A stretch of DNA of 64,000 nucleotides from Endozoicomonas montiporae CL-33. GTDB taxonomy: Bacteria; Pseudomonadota; Gammaproteobacteria; Pseudomonadales; Endozoicomonadaceae. The position numbers were made by a program, and so were the translations under genes. Below, piece by piece: positions 36,571 to 45,981 of the stretch; the first letter of the stretch is position 1; every line of letters begins with the position of its first letter. The notes under the pieces are model-generated. The model was not told the DNA's origin and did not search any database. It was given only the letters and a program-made list of their open reading frames with translations. The DNA lies in the NCBI RefSeq assembly GCF_001583435.1, contig NZ_CP013251.1:1451001-1515000 (forward strand), written 5' to 3'.

Positions 36571-37074
36571 ATGAGCAGCGAAAATGATTTGAAAGGCAAT
36601 ATGCTGCAGGCAATGAGACGGCTCGCCAGCTCAGTATCGGTTGTAAGCTGTGCAGGTGATTCCGAGCGTCATGCCATGGCCGCCACTTCGGTGACCTCCC
36701 TTTCCATGGACCCGCCTTCGTTACTGGTTTGTGTTAACCAGTCCACAGCCATGCATTCAGCTTTGGATGAAGGCGCTGATTTCTGCATTAATATCCTAAG
36801 TCTGGAGCAGCAGGAAGTCTCTGTCGCCTGTGGTGGTCGTTTACGTGGAGAAGATCGTTTTACGGTTGGTAATTGGGTAACGACTGATCGTGGTCTGCCT
36901 TACCTGTCAGATGCCCAGTCCGTTTTGATCTGTGCCCAGGACGGTCATTACGATTATGGTACACACACTATCTTTATTGGTCGTATAAAAGAGATACGGA
37001 ACAGTGATGATGTGAATCCACTGGTTTATGTTGATGGTCATTACACGACAACCGCTGTATCTGTTGAAGCCTGA
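36571..37074 (+). CDS. hsaB: HsaB-like flavin reductase
   Basis: A 167-residue flavin reductase of the FMN-binding split-barrel family, supplying reduced flavin to the HsaA oxygenase. Motifs: MRRLASSVSVVSC, MAATSVTSLSMDPPSLLVCVN (two adjoining parts of the flavin site, about 32-52), SALDEGADFCINILSLEQQEVS and the DGHYDYGTHTIFIGRI region. A GGGAGCGG site precedes the ATG. It leads into the KstD-like and FadD3 genes, 77 bases upstream of the former. Confidence 0.87.
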   Translation: MSSENDLKGNMLQAMRRLASSVSVVSCAGDSERHAMAATSVTSLSMDPPSLLVCVNQSTAMHSALDEGADFCINILSLEQQEVSVACGGRLRGEDRFTVGNWVTTDRGLPYLSDAQSVLICAQDGHYDYGTHTIFIGRIKEIRNSDDVNPLVYVDGHYTTTAVSVEA

Positions 37075-37151
37075 TCCATGAAAGTCATGCCTGTTCAGCA
37101 TCAGCCTGTTCAGGACGAGGTCAACTAGTCAGAAAATAAAAAGAGCAAACT

Positions 37152-38861
37152 ATGACCAGACAGCAATCTACCGAAGTTCCACAGGCACTTTCTATTGAAA
37201 GTGCAGATCAGTTTGACTGGGATGATGAACAGGATGTCGTTGTCGTTGGTTTTGGTGGGGCAGGCGTTGCTGCCGCGCTGGAAGCGGTTCATCAGGGTGC
37301 TTCGGTACTGGCGGTTGAACGGTTTTTTGGAGGCGGTGCCACTGCCCGAAGTGGTGGTGTTGTTTACGCCGGAGGGGGAACCTCCATACAAAAGTCCGAA
37401 GGTGTAGAGGATTCTCCGGAACAAATGTTCGATTACCTGAAAATGGAAGTTGAAGATGCTGTCAGTGACGAGACGCTTCGCCGATTCTGTGATCAGAGCG
37501 TAACGAACCTTCAATGGCTTCAACATCACAATGTCGAATTTTCCGGGAATATACCGCCGGTCAAAACATCCTATCCCACTGATCAGTATTACCTTTATTA
37601 CTCAGGCAATGAGTCGGTGTCGTCTTACGCCGAGAAAGTCAAACCTGCCCCCCGTGGTCACAGGGTGAAAGGTAAAGGGTTGTCAGGTGAGGTGTTGTTT
37701 GCAGCGTTACAGAAATCGGCCATCAGCCGTGGAGTGAAGCTCCAGATTCAGACAGAAGCCACCCGGTTGATTCTTGACGAGAGTCGTCAGGTCGTAGGAC
37801 TTGAAGTACGACAGATACCGGTTGGGTCGGCTGCTGCCAGAAAGCACAGGCGTTTATACCGGCTGGCCGAGCGTTGTCACAATTCAGCTCGTAAGCTGGC
37901 TTTTCGGCTAAGAGATAAATTGGCGGTTCTTGAACGTGCTGAAGGTGTTGTGAAACGCATTCGGGCGCGCAAAGGTGTTGTTCTGTCTGCGGGCGGATTT
38001 GTTATGAATCAGGCGATGATGGATCAGCACGGTGGAAAGTATGTCGGTGCTTTGCAGCTGGGTACGTCTGGCTGCAATGGTTCAGGTATTCGGCTGGGAC
38101 AGGGTGCGGGTGGCGCAACCGATCGCATGAACAAAATCAGTGTCTGGCGTTTTATTAATCCGCCAATAGCTTTTGCCCGTGGCATTGCGGTTAACAAGGA
38201 TGGTGTACGTTTTTGCAGTGAAGATGTCTACGGAGCCAAACTGGGTTTTGAAGTGGTTGAGAATCAGGGCAATCAGGCATCACTGATTTTTAATGCGGAA
38301 CTGCGCAAGCAGGCACTGTCGCAGTCGATTCCGGGTAAGTTACCGTTCTTCCAGTACATGCCTGCTTTGATGGCTATTTTTGTTGCTTCGAAAAAAGCGA
38401 ACACACTGGCAGAGTTGGCTGAATACACCGGAGCACCTCTGGAAACCCTGGTCAAAACCCTGCACGGCTATAGCAAAGATGCCAGAACCAATACCAGAGA
38501 TGCACTGGGCAAGGCTGAAAGCTTTATGGCGAATCTGGATGAAGGCCCCTGGTATGTTCTGGATCTTGATGTCACCAATGACAAGTTCCCATGCCCGATG
38601 ATTACTCTGGGCGGTTTGCAGGTGAATGAAGCAACCGGCGAAGTGCTGAATGAAGAAGGTCAGGAAATCAAAGGTCTTTATTCTGCAGGACGTAATGCGG
38701 TTGGCGTTGCTTCTCATTTATACGTCAGTGGACTATCTATTGCGGATTGCATTTTCTCCGGCAGGAGAGCCGGGCGTCACGTTGTACAGGATGATGATGA
38801 TGCCAGAACGAGTGCAGAGAAGGCACCTGTAGAGCAGCAGGAAGTGGCTGAAGCAGTCTGA
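37152..38861 (+). CDS. FAD-dependent 3-ketosteroid dehydrogenase-like protein (KstD/Rv1817 type)
   Basis: A 569-residue flavoprotein of the fumarate reductase/KstD superfamily. It has the N-terminal dinucleotide fold (VVVGFGGAGVAAALEA), GGGATARSGGVVYAGGG, a middle catalytic domain and the C-terminal FAD segment (GLYSAGRNAVGVASHLYVSG). Family members oxidise steroid rings: the Delta-1-dehydrogenase (KstD) or a Delta-4(5-alpha) or related dehydrogenase. The exact ring bond is not assignable by eye. A charged, basic insertion at about 230-280 is unusual. Position between hsaB and fadD3 supports a steroid substrate. Confidence 0.78.
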   Translation: MTRQQSTEVPQALSIESADQFDWDDEQDVVVVGFGGAGVAAALEAVHQGASVLAVERFFGGGATARSGGVVYAGGGTSIQKSEGVEDSPEQMFDYLKMEVEDAVSDETLRRFCDQSVTNLQWLQHHNVEFSGNIPPVKTSYPTDQYYLYYSGNESVSSYAEKVKPAPRGHRVKGKGLSGEVLFAALQKSAISRGVKLQIQTEATRLILDESRQVVGLEVRQIPVGSAAARKHRRLYRLAERCHNSARKLAFRLRDKLAVLERAEGVVKRIRARKGVVLSAGGFVMNQAMMDQHGGKYVGALQLGTSGCNGSGIRLGQGAGGATDRMNKISVWRFINPPIAFARGIAVNKDGVRFCSEDVYGAKLGFEVVENQGNQASLIFNAELRKQALSQSIPGKLPFFQYMPALMAIFVASKKANTLAELAEYTGAPLETLVKTLHGYSKDARTNTRDALGKAESFMANLDEGPWYVLDLDVTNDKFPCPMITLGGLQVNEATGEVLNEEGQEIKGLYSAGRNAVGVASHLYVSGLSIADCIFSGRRAGRHVVQDDDDARTSAEKAPVEQQEVAEAV

Positions 38862-38892
38862 TAAACAATAATAAATAAAACAGGTGTTCAGT

Positions 38893-40488
38893 ATGGCCGA
38901 TCCGATAACCGGCAATACCATTCCAGAAATGATGGATCGTGTCGCCAGCCAGTTTGCCGAGCGTCATGCGATAGAAGATGGCGATGTCACGTTAACCTAT
39001 CAGCAGCTGGACCGGCTCAGGGTTCAGGCTGCAGCTTCCCTGCTGGCAATGGGTGTGGAGCGAGGTGATCGGGTGGCTATCTGGGCACCCAATATCTGGG
39101 AGTGGGTCGTGTGTGCGCTGGGGTTGCAGACAGCAGGGGCTGCTCTGGTTCCTCTTAATACCCGCATGAAAGGGTCTGAAGCAGCCTATGTGCTGCGCAG
39201 TGCCGGGGTTAATGTTCTGTTCTGTATTGATGAGTTTCTGGGTTGTGATTATTCGTCGTTGCTGGAAAGTGAAGACTTGCCGGAGCTTGATACAATTATC
39301 ACTTTCCGCCCATCAGTTCCCGGAACTAACGACAAGAACCGAATGAGCTTTGAACACTTCCTGACGCTTGGTGAGAAGCTTAATGAAGAGCGCATCCGTA
39401 GTCGTCAGAGTTTGGTGTCGGCAGAAGATATGTCGGATTTGTTGTTTACTTCCGGCACCACTGGCAAGCCTAAGGGTGTGGTCACTGGGCATAAGCAGAA
39501 TCTTGGTGTGATTGCCGACTGGAGTGAAGTGGTTGGTTTGCAGTCTGGTGATCGGTATCTGATTGTTAATCCGTTCTTTCACTCGTTTGGTTATAAAGCC
39601 GGTTTTATCGCTGCCCTGATGCGAGGCTGTACCATTATTCCCATGCAGGTGTTTGATGTAGATGCCATTCTGCAGGCCATTGCGAGCGAGAAAGTGTCTG
39701 TGCTGCCAGGTCCGCCAACATTGTACCAGTCAATTCTTTCGAAGCCTGACTTGGACAGGTACGACCTTTCATCACTGCGGGTGGCTGTCACCGGCGCTGC
39801 AGCCATACCTGTCAGCATGATTCATAATATGCATGACCGGCTTGGCTTTGACACCATTATCACGGCTTATGGTCTGACTGAAGTGTGCGGCTTTGCAACC
39901 ATCTGCCGGTCAGGTGATGACCCTGAGCTGATTGCAACGACTTCAGGGCGGGCAATGCCCGGTGTGGAGGTGCTGTGTGTTGACCCCGATGGTCAGGAAG
40001 TTACACGTGGCGAGCCCGGAGAAGTGGTGATTCGGGGGCATAATGTCATGGCTGAATACTTCAATAATCCCGTCGCTACGAACGAAACCATTGATGAAAA
40101 CGGCTGGCTGCACACGGGCGATATCGGCGTTATGAACGACGCGGGTTATTTACGCATCACTGACCGGATAAAGGACATGATCATTACCGGTGGCTTCAAC
40201 GTTTATCCTGCCGAGATCGAGAATGTGCTTAGTGCCCATCAATCGATTGCACAGGTTGCCATTGTCGGAGTACCTGATGAACGCATGGGAGAAGTGGCAA
40301 TGGCTTATATCATTCCTTCGGTTTCTTCCCGGCCAAAAGCTGAAGACATTATTACCTGGTGTCGTCAGCAAATGGCGAACTACAAAGTGCCCCGGCATGT
40401 GAGGTTTGTAGACAGCCTACCATTGAATGCATCCGGAAAAGTGCTCAAGTTTCAGCTTCGGGAAATGGCTAAAACAGAGGTGGCGTGA
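38893..40488 (+). CDS. fadD3: FadD3-like HIP-CoA synthetase
   Basis: A 531-residue acyl-CoA ligase matching FadD3 over its length. FadD3 attaches CoA to HIP, the bicyclic C/D-ring propionate left after A/B-ring removal. Motifs: the P-loop LLFTSGTTGKPKGVV, INPFFHSFGYKAG (here VNPFFHSFGYKAG), VLPGPPTLYQSIL, ITAYGLTEVCGFATICR, the Asp in HTGDIG and the catalytic C-terminal Lys in NASGKVLKFQLRE. The ATG at 38893 after AGGTGTTCAGT is preferred to the GTG at 38884. It follows the KstD-like gene by 31 bases, probably in one transcript. Confidence 0.88.
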   Translation: MADPITGNTIPEMMDRVASQFAERHAIEDGDVTLTYQQLDRLRVQAAASLLAMGVERGDRVAIWAPNIWEWVVCALGLQTAGAALVPLNTRMKGSEAAYVLRSAGVNVLFCIDEFLGCDYSSLLESEDLPELDTIITFRPSVPGTNDKNRMSFEHFLTLGEKLNEERIRSRQSLVSAEDMSDLLFTSGTTGKPKGVVTGHKQNLGVIADWSEVVGLQSGDRYLIVNPFFHSFGYKAGFIAALMRGCTIIPMQVFDVDAILQAIASEKVSVLPGPPTLYQSILSKPDLDRYDLSSLRVAVTGAAAIPVSMIHNMHDRLGFDTIITAYGLTEVCGFATICRSGDDPELIATTSGRAMPGVEVLCVDPDGQEVTRGEPGEVVIRGHNVMAEYFNNPVATNETIDENGWLHTGDIGVMNDAGYLRITDRIKDMIITGGFNVYPAEIENVLSAHQSIAQVAIVGVPDERMGEVAMAYIIPSVSSRPKAEDIITWCRQQMANYKVPRHVRFVDSLPLNASGKVLKFQLREMAKTEVA

Positions 40489-40506
40489 AATAGCGTTTTA
40501 TCTGGT

Positions 40507-40529
40507 TCGGGGTGCGAACTACACCCCGA
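40507..40529. other. Inverted repeat between fadD3 and the mgtE-like gene
   Basis: TCGGGGTG (40507-40514) pairs with CACCCCGA (40522-40529) across a seven-base loop in the 54-base gap between convergent stops. It probably ends both transcripts, although no T-run is present. Confidence 0.55.
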
Positions 40530-40542
40530 GCGGTGTTTGTGA

Positions 40543-41181
40543 TCAAATATTCAGCATGCTGGTCGCCAGACCAAAGTAGATCAGCATACCAGAGATATCT
40601 ACGACACTGGTCAGCATTGGACTGGTCATTACCGCCGGATTAATGCCTGCCCGGGAAGCGCCGAGAGGAATGGTAGCGCCGATCAGGGTAGAGAGAACAA
40701 TCTGCACAGCCAGAGCGAATGAAATAACAAAGGCGACTTCAAACAGGCTGGTATCCATGGGCAAAGCCGCATCCCCGCTCAAGAGTGATACCTTACAGAA
40801 AGCAATAATAGAGATGACACCCGCTGTCATAATACCAACCCGCAGCTCTTTCCAGAGAACACGCAGGTACAGTCCGGTGTGCAGATCGTTTTTTGCCAGT
40901 GCCTGAATGATAACAGACGCCGCCTGGCTACCACTGTTACCGCCACTATCTGCAATCATCGGAATATAAACCGCCAGAATCAGCAGGCTGGACAGGGTGT
41001 CCTCAAAGGATGTGATGATGTAGCCGGAGATAAATCCGAACAGGGCGAGCATAACCATCCAGCCAATTCGGGACTGGAAGTGATCCATAACGGACTGGTT
41101 CAGGTATTCGCTGTGAGTGGTTTCAGCGCGAGTGTTGAATGCGTTGCCGATGGCGGCAGTGCGAGCCTGTGTGTTGAACAT
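40543..41181 (-). CDS. MgtE-type Mg2+ transporter, membrane core only
   Basis: About 212 residues comprising essentially only the five-helix MgtE membrane domain, with the pore signature PMIADSGGNSGSQAASVIIQAL and the later GATIPLGASRAGINPAVMTSP. The N-terminal MgtE_N and CBS domains that gate full-length MgtE in response to cytoplasmic Mg2+ are missing. Stand-alone cores are known. The ATG at 41181 follows CAGGATTAACGCC and is preferred to the longer frame from 41247. Its presence inside the steroid locus is likely an unrelated block. Confidence 0.8.
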   Translation of the reverse strand: MFNTQARTAAIGNAFNTRAETTHSEYLNQSVMDHFQSRIGWMVMLALFGFISGYIITSFEDTLSSLLILAVYIPMIADSGGNSGSQAASVIIQALAKNDLHTGLYLRVLWKELRVGIMTAGVISIIAFCKVSLLSGDAALPMDTSLFEVAFVISFALAVQIVLSTLIGATIPLGASRAGINPAVMTSPMLTSVVDISGMLIYFGLATSMLNI

Positions 41182-41527
41182 GGCGTTAATCCTGCAATGT
41201 GTCAGTGTCGTGTTGTTAACCTCTGGTTTCAGGCAGGCAACAGACACTTGGCAGGAACACCACGGTCTTTAAGGTGATCCTTTATCTGTTGCCCGCCAAC
41301 GTAGACGGAGGTTCCGAAGATTGATCAAACAGTAAATACATGGGTCACCTTTTATGGGGACAGTGAAATTGCGGGCATATTAGTCTGTTCATCCTGAACA
41401 GAACCTGAATGAGATGGTAGGTTTTGGCTGCCCGAACTGGTGACAGGTTGATTTTTTTAAAATAGTGTTTTTATTGTGAACTACTGGTGTAGTTTTGTTG
41501 AGAAAGAGAAGGGCGTTGATGCGTATG
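41182..41527. other. Gap upstream of the mgtE-like gene
   Basis: About 345 bases with no recognised gene. It includes the start region of the mgtE-like gene and a C/T-rich leader on that strand. No M-box or other riboswitch was recognised. Confidence 0.35.
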
Positions 41528-41914
41528 TTACTCTGGCGATGGAGAAATATGCTGATGACGAATCAGCCATTTGCCTGAGTGATTCTCAAGAAAGGCGGTG
41601 ACGCGCACCTTTGGGTGCTCATGGCCTTTTATACTCAGTTGGGCGCACATGCACGCGGCTTCACCATGCAAATAGACGACAGGCTCTTCAATTTCAGATT
41701 CAAAACCGGCCTCGCTGTTGAAATAATCACTGTAGCGCTGCTCAATAGCAGACCGGCTGTTGAGGTTGACGTGCAGTCCGAAACTGTGGGGTTCGTTGTC
41801 ATCCACAAACAGTGACATCATGCCATCGACATCCTTGTCCTTGATGCAGCGTTCATACTGTTTGACGATGTGCAGAAAAGGTGCGAGAGCCTCTCCTTTC
41901 AGCCTTGTAGACAT
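41528..41914 (-). CDS. NTF2-like (SnoaL-type) protein
   Basis: A 128-residue cone-barrel protein of the NTF2-like superfamily, with the start VKQYERCIKDKDVDGMMSLF, the DD-NEPHSFGLHV strand, and the ending VRVTAFLENHSGKWLIRHQH typical of the SnoaL_3 group. Such domains include ketosteroid isomerase as well as many other enzymes and binding proteins. The catalytic Tyr/Asp pattern of ketosteroid isomerase is not obvious here, so a steroid role is only suggested by location. Confidence 0.65.
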   Translation of the reverse strand: MSTRLKGEALAPFLHIVKQYERCIKDKDVDGMMSLFVDDNEPHSFGLHVNLNSRSAIEQRYSDYFNSEAGFESEIEEPVVYLHGEAACMCAQLSIKGHEHPKVRVTAFLENHSGKWLIRHQHISPSPE

Positions 41915-42029
41915 AGCAAAACTCCTGACTCGATAACGATTTTAGGGCGAGCTCTTTTGTGTCTCGAAAGAGCTCGCTGAACGTTTATAAAATAGCAGTG
42001 ACTGTCAGAAGGTGTCGTTAAATTCTTTT

Positions 42030-42293
42030 CTACTGAATACCCCGAGCCTTTAAAATGGCGGACTTGAAGTCATCAACACAATCTTTGGCAATACCGGGAA
42101 TCATTTCATCCTGATCACGGCTGCGCATTTTCAGATGATAGATCAGCATATCGTCGCTCATTGTAGAGAGGTCGCCTTTGTGTCCGGCTTCTTCTGCCAT
42201 TTTTCCGAGAAAGGTCATCAGACTGTCGTTCTGGCTGTTCATCCATTCGTCTTTCAGCAGTTCCAACAGCTCATTGATACGGTGGCATTGCAT
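42030..42293 (-). CDS. yihD: YihD family (DUF1040) protein
   Basis: An 87-residue protein aligning throughout with E. coli YihD: MQCHRINELLELLKDEW, LMTFLGKMAEEAG, DDMLIYHLKMRSRDQDEMIPG and the end DFKSAILKARGIQ. Its function is unknown. It ends in TAG, which shows that TAG does serve as an ordinary stop in this genome; the next in-frame stop follows three codons later. Confidence 0.9.
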   Translation of the reverse strand: MQCHRINELLELLKDEWMNSQNDSLMTFLGKMAEEAGHKGDLSTMSDDMLIYHLKMRSRDQDEMIPGIAKDCVDDFKSAILKARGIQ

Positions 42294-42484
42294 GTTTTAC
42301 TCCTTTGCCGTGCAGAGAAGAGATGTTCTTCTTTGTAAATATATGAATTTATAACTCGTTGATTAGTATAGCTATAATACATTCATTTTATATGAATTTT
42401 TAGTTTTAAGTTAAAATTGACTTTGTTATAGTCGTGCTCACTGGTTTTGTAGCAATGAATACCTATAAGTATCGGGAGTAGGCG

Positions 42485-42871
42485 ATGAGTGTTGTAAAAG
42501 GAGTTCAGATTACTGCGGCAGATAATGAGGCTCTGCTGCATTCATTCTGGCTGATTGATGAAGCTGATAACGCTGCTCGCTGCTTGTGCAGCCGTGATAA
42601 TGTTTATGCGAGGGATGAGCAGGTAGAGCTTGATCGTCTGGGTAACATTGAATACCGTGAGGTGGCGTTGGAGCAGCCATCGTTGAGAGAAGGTGGACAA
42701 CACCTGAATGTTAATGTGCTGTCATCAGAAATGTTGCAGGATGCTGTGGATAACCCTGAAAAATACCCGTCACTGACCATTCGGGTTTCGGGCTATGCTG
42801 TGCGCTTTAACTCTCTGACGCCGGAACAGCAGCGCGATGTGATTACCCGTACTTTTACAAAATCCATGTAA
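42485..42871 (+). CDS. grcA: Autonomous glycyl radical cofactor GrcA (YfiD)
   Basis: A 128-residue homologue of E. coli YfiD/GrcA, the spare glycyl-radical domain that rescues oxygen-damaged pyruvate formate-lyase. The C-terminal third is almost identical: [34 protein letters not shown] (radical Gly in the VSGYAV motif) and [13 protein letters not shown]. This implies that the organism has pyruvate formate-lyase and meets low oxygen. The upstream 120 bases are AT-rich, but I could not find a clear FNR box. Confidence 0.95.
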   Translation: MSVVKGVQITAADNEALLHSFWLIDEADNAARCLCSRDNVYARDEQVELDRLGNIEYREVALEQPSLREGGQHLNVNVLSSEMLQDAVDNPEKYPSLTIRVSGYAVRFNSLTPEQQRDVITRTFTKSM

Positions 42872-42976
42872 GCTTATTGATTACATCAGACGAGCTTGTT
42901 CTTCAGCTGTATTCATAATCGACTGAAGGCCGGGAATGACAGATATGGTAGACTTGACCTTTTACGTGTCCAGAAC

Positions 42977-44200
42977 ATGTCTGTCATTGATCCCCGTTTC
43001 GAATCCCCTTTCCATACTCTCAGCCTGCAACGAATCCCCTTGCGTAAAAGGGAAACCCTTCAGGCCTGGGATGCTGCCGATGAATATCTGCTTGACTATT
43101 TTCAAACGGAATTTGTGACACAGAATCCGGATAGTGATCAGAATAGCGATCTGAATCGTGACCAGAATAGTCACACTAATAGCCACCCGAATATTCTGGT
43201 ATGTAATGACAACTTCGGTGCGCTCTGTCTGAACCTCCACCAATATCAGCCCGCCCTCTATACCGACTCGCATATTGCGGAGCTGGCTCTGGCTCACAAT
43301 GCCGAATTGAATAACCTTCCTGTTTCTTCTGTTTCCGTCATTCCTTCAACCAGTCACCCGGAAGGTAAGTCTGGTCAGGAAAAGTGGGACATTGTTTTGA
43401 TGAAACTACCGAAAAACCAGTCATGGTTCCGCGAACAGTTGATCAGAATAAAGCCCTTTCTTCATGAAGGCAGTAAAGTAGTGGTGGGTGCCATGGTAAA
43501 ACACCTGCCTCATTCGGCACTGGAACAACTGGAGCACATCATTGGACCAGCCAGTCTGTCCAGAGCGAAAAAGAAATCACGCTTGTTGATCGCAGATGCC
43601 GACCTGCAACGAACAGTACCGGAGTCAAAATACCCAAGGCAATGGCAGGTCGATAACGCTCGTAAACCTCATAACGGCATCAGATTGATTAATCATGCCA
43701 ATACGTTTTCCAGAGACAGCCTTGATATTGGTGCGCGATTTTTTATAGAACACCTGCCAACCGACGTCGATGGTCACATTATTGATATGGGTTGTGGCAA
43801 TGGCATTATTGGAATAGCGACTGCCATGCAAAACCCTGCGCATATTACTTTTGTTGACGAGTCTCATATGGCGGTTGCGTCTGCCCGCGCCAGCTGGCAG
43901 GCGAACGGAATGAATGAAACGCAGGCAAGCTTTAAAGTGAACGACGCACTGAAGGGTTTTGCATCAAGCAGTGCGGATTGTATTTTGTGTAACCCACCGT
44001 TCCATCAGCAAAACACCGTGGGTGACCAGATTGCCCAGCGTATGTTCAGAGATGCTAAACAGGTTTTGAAATCGGGCGGTGAGTTTCGAGTCATTGGCAA
44101 CCGTCATCTGGGCTATCACGGCCTGATGAAAAAGCTGTTTGGTAACTGCAGACTGGTGGCTTCGAATGCCAAGTTTGTTGTGCTTTCCTCCTTCAAATAA
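42977..44200 (+). CDS. rlmG: 23S rRNA (guanine-N2) methyltransferase RlmG
   Basis: A 407-residue methyltransferase matching E. coli RlmG, which makes m2G1835 in 23S rRNA. It has an inactive N-terminal Rossmann half and an active C-terminal half with the SAM motif IIDMGCGNGIIGIAT and the catalytic NPPF in CNPPFHQQ. The ATG at 42977 matches the family N-terminus; the frame is open further upstream. A low-complexity stretch at about residues 52-72 (SDQN, SDLN, RDQN, SHTN, SHPN) comes from a 12 bp imperfect tandem repeat and is absent from the E. coli protein. Confidence 0.92.
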   Translation: MSVIDPRFESPFHTLSLQRIPLRKRETLQAWDAADEYLLDYFQTEFVTQNPDSDQNSDLNRDQNSHTNSHPNILVCNDNFGALCLNLHQYQPALYTDSHIAELALAHNAELNNLPVSSVSVIPSTSHPEGKSGQEKWDIVLMKLPKNQSWFREQLIRIKPFLHEGSKVVVGAMVKHLPHSALEQLEHIIGPASLSRAKKKSRLLIADADLQRTVPESKYPRQWQVDNARKPHNGIRLINHANTFSRDSLDIGARFFIEHLPTDVDGHIIDMGCGNGIIGIATAMQNPAHITFVDESHMAVASARASWQANGMNETQASFKVNDALKGFASSSADCILCNPPFHQQNTVGDQIAQRMFRDAKQVLKSGGEFRVIGNRHLGYHGLMKKLFGNCRLVASNAKFVVLSSFK

Positions 44201-44367
44201 CGGAAATGTGGCAGGTTGGGCAAGCAATCTGCCACTAATCACAAGCCTCTGATCTCTTTGATACTGAGTGATTGCTGTGCACCAGTGAATGTTTGCTACA
44301 GTTCTTAAGTCGAAAATAAATCCTATTCTCCCGGGCAGCTTGAATTAGCACAGGAATTGGTTGTGAT

Positions 44368-44574
44368 ATGGCTAAAGGATGGGCTTGTAAGCTCTTTACT
44401 GTTTTTATTGGCAGACATTTATTTCTCTTGTTCTGCTTGCAGGGTGTTATTCCTCTTGGAGCAGCCCAACCCATTGAACCGGATAATGCTGATGCTGTCA
44501 GGTTCAGTAGCATAGCGTTTTATGATCAGATGCCAGATGCGAAAGCTCTTAAACCGGGTGTAAGCGGTAATTAA
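44368..44574 (+). CDS. Small signal-peptide-bearing ORF cut at an IS junction
   Basis: A 68-codon frame: basic start, a hydrophobic segment (FLLFCLQGVIPLGAAQ) like a signal peptide, then a short polar tail. The stop TAA (44572-44574) spans the junction with the ISKra4-like element; without the insertion the codon would be TAG at the same place. It may be the 5' part of a gene whose remainder lies at 45982, but removing the element and one target copy does not put the two in one frame. Confidence 0.4.
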   Translation: MAKGWACKLFTVFIGRHLFLLFCLQGVIPLGAAQPIEPDNADAVRFSSIAFYDQMPDAKALKPGVSGN

Positions 44575-45937
44575 TGTAGGAAGAAACAACATTTTCTGTC
44601 TATTTTAAGATATTGAAAATCTTACAGCCTTCACCATATGCCCGCTCAAGTTATCTCTTCAGAAAACAACGAAACGCAGATCCTGATTACCATCCAGCAT
44701 GGTGACTCAATGCTTGACTTTGAGACTGCTCTTCAGGGTAGCCTCAACGAAGCAGGCGTGCTTGGGGTAGAAAAACAGCTTGAAGCCATGGACACCGATG
44801 GTTCGCCTATAAAAGTAGGCGGGATTACCATGAGCAGCAAGCACAAAAAAGAACCCAAAGTGTATGAAACTTCATGGGGTTCCGTTAAGTTGGCACGCTA
44901 TGTATATCAAAGCAGTCAGGGTGGTGAAACCTTTTGTCCCCTGGATCAGAATGCGCGAATCATTGTCAACTCGACTCCTGCTTTTGCCCGGCTCGTCAGT
45001 TGGAAATATGCACAAATGGCTGCTCCCCAGGTAGAAGAAGACTTACTACAAAACCATGGCCGCAAGAGTAGTCGTTCGACGCTTAGAGATCTGGCTGATG
45101 TCGTAGCAAGCATCGCTCAGGCAAAAGAAGAAAAATGGGCATACGACATACCCGATTTGCCTAAGGCAGTAAAAACAATAGGCATCGGCCTTGATGGAGC
45201 CAACCTTCTTTATTACGAAGGCTATCGTGAAGCCATGTGTGGCACGATAAGCCTTTATGATGACGAAGGGGAGCGGCTCCATACCATCTATTGTGCAGAG
45301 GCACCAGAATACGGCAAGGGAACCTTTAAAAGCAGATTTTCAAGAGAAATCAACAAGGTTAAAGCGCGATATCCTGATGCAGTTTATGTGGGAATTGCTG
45401 ACGGAGCAGCGGATAACTGGACTTTTTTAGAGCCCTTTACAACCGTGCAGGTGCTGGACTTTTACCATGTCTCTGAATATGTTGCCGGGGCTGCTGAGGC
45501 TCTTTATCCCGGCAAAAAAGCATCACAGGAGAGGCATGCATGGTTGAAGCAGAAACTACACGACTTGAAACATGAAAAGGGTGCAGCCAAAAGACTTCAG
45601 GAAGAGCTTGATAGTGCAAAGCCAGGCAACAACCGTACTGCGTCTCTGGAAAAGTTAATCAGTGCCAGAACGTATTTCAAAAATCATTGGCATCAGATGA
45701 TTTATCCGCAAGCGAGAGAGCAGAACTTGCCGATAGGTTCGGGAGTGACTGAAGCAGGCTGTAAAACATTGGTGAAACAGAGAATGTGCCGTTCAGGAAT
45801 GCGCTGGAAGGAGCAGGGAGCATCGATGTTGCTGACGTTAAGGGCACTGGTTTGCACATCCGGATCCTGGAATGCATTTTGGTCAAAAATGAGCCGTTAC
45901 GGATTCCCTGTCACACACAACCTTCCTCCAGTACATT
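44573..45937 (+). mobile_element. ISKra4-family insertion sequence
   Basis: A complete-looking element of about 1365 bp. The ends are imperfect inverted repeats starting AATGTA (left AATGTAGGAAG; right, reverse-complemented, AATGTACTGGAGGAAGG), and a four-base AATT is present on both flanks (44569-44572, 45938-45941) as a probable target duplication. It encodes one intact transposase. The boundaries are deduced by eye. Confidence 0.75.
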
Positions 45938-45939
45938 AA
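44638..45939 (+). CDS. ISKra4-family DDE transposase
   Basis: A 433-residue transposase. The probable catalytic acids are the Asp in IGIGLDGANLL, the Asp in GIADGAADNW and the Glu in IGSGVTEAGCKTLVKQR, whose context (GSG-x-x-E-A-x-C-K) and the following CRSGMRWKEQGA are typical of the ISKra4 family. The frame is intact from ATG to TAA; the TAA straddles the element's right edge. The intact frame and clear target duplication suggest recent activity. Confidence 0.85.
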   Translation: MPAQVISSENNETQILITIQHGDSMLDFETALQGSLNEAGVLGVEKQLEAMDTDGSPIKVGGITMSSKHKKEPKVYETSWGSVKLARYVYQSSQGGETFCPLDQNARIIVNSTPAFARLVSWKYAQMAAPQVEEDLLQNHGRKSSRSTLRDLADVVASIAQAKEEKWAYDIPDLPKAVKTIGIGLDGANLLYYEGYREAMCGTISLYDDEGERLHTIYCAEAPEYGKGTFKSRFSREINKVKARYPDAVYVGIADGAADNWTFLEPFTTVQVLDFYHVSEYVAGAAEALYPGKKASQERHAWLKQKLHDLKHEKGAAKRLQEELDSAKPGNNRTASLEKLISARTYFKNHWHQMIYPQAREQNLPIGSGVTEAGCKTLVKQRMCRSGMRWKEQGASMLLTLRALVCTSGSWNAFWSKMSRYGFPVTHNLPPVH

Positions 45940-45981
45940 TTAGGCAGCACACCCCTTAAACCAACTGAAAAACTACCTTCA

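Noticed and set aside
41248..41440. Mg2+ riboswitch upstream of the mgtE-like gene
   Set aside because: No M-box core was recognisable, and such riboswitches are mainly found outside this class.
42360..42480. Possible FNR box upstream of grcA
   Set aside because: The region is AT-rich and contains TTGAC and ATAG words, but no palindrome close to TTGAT-N4-ATCAA was found.
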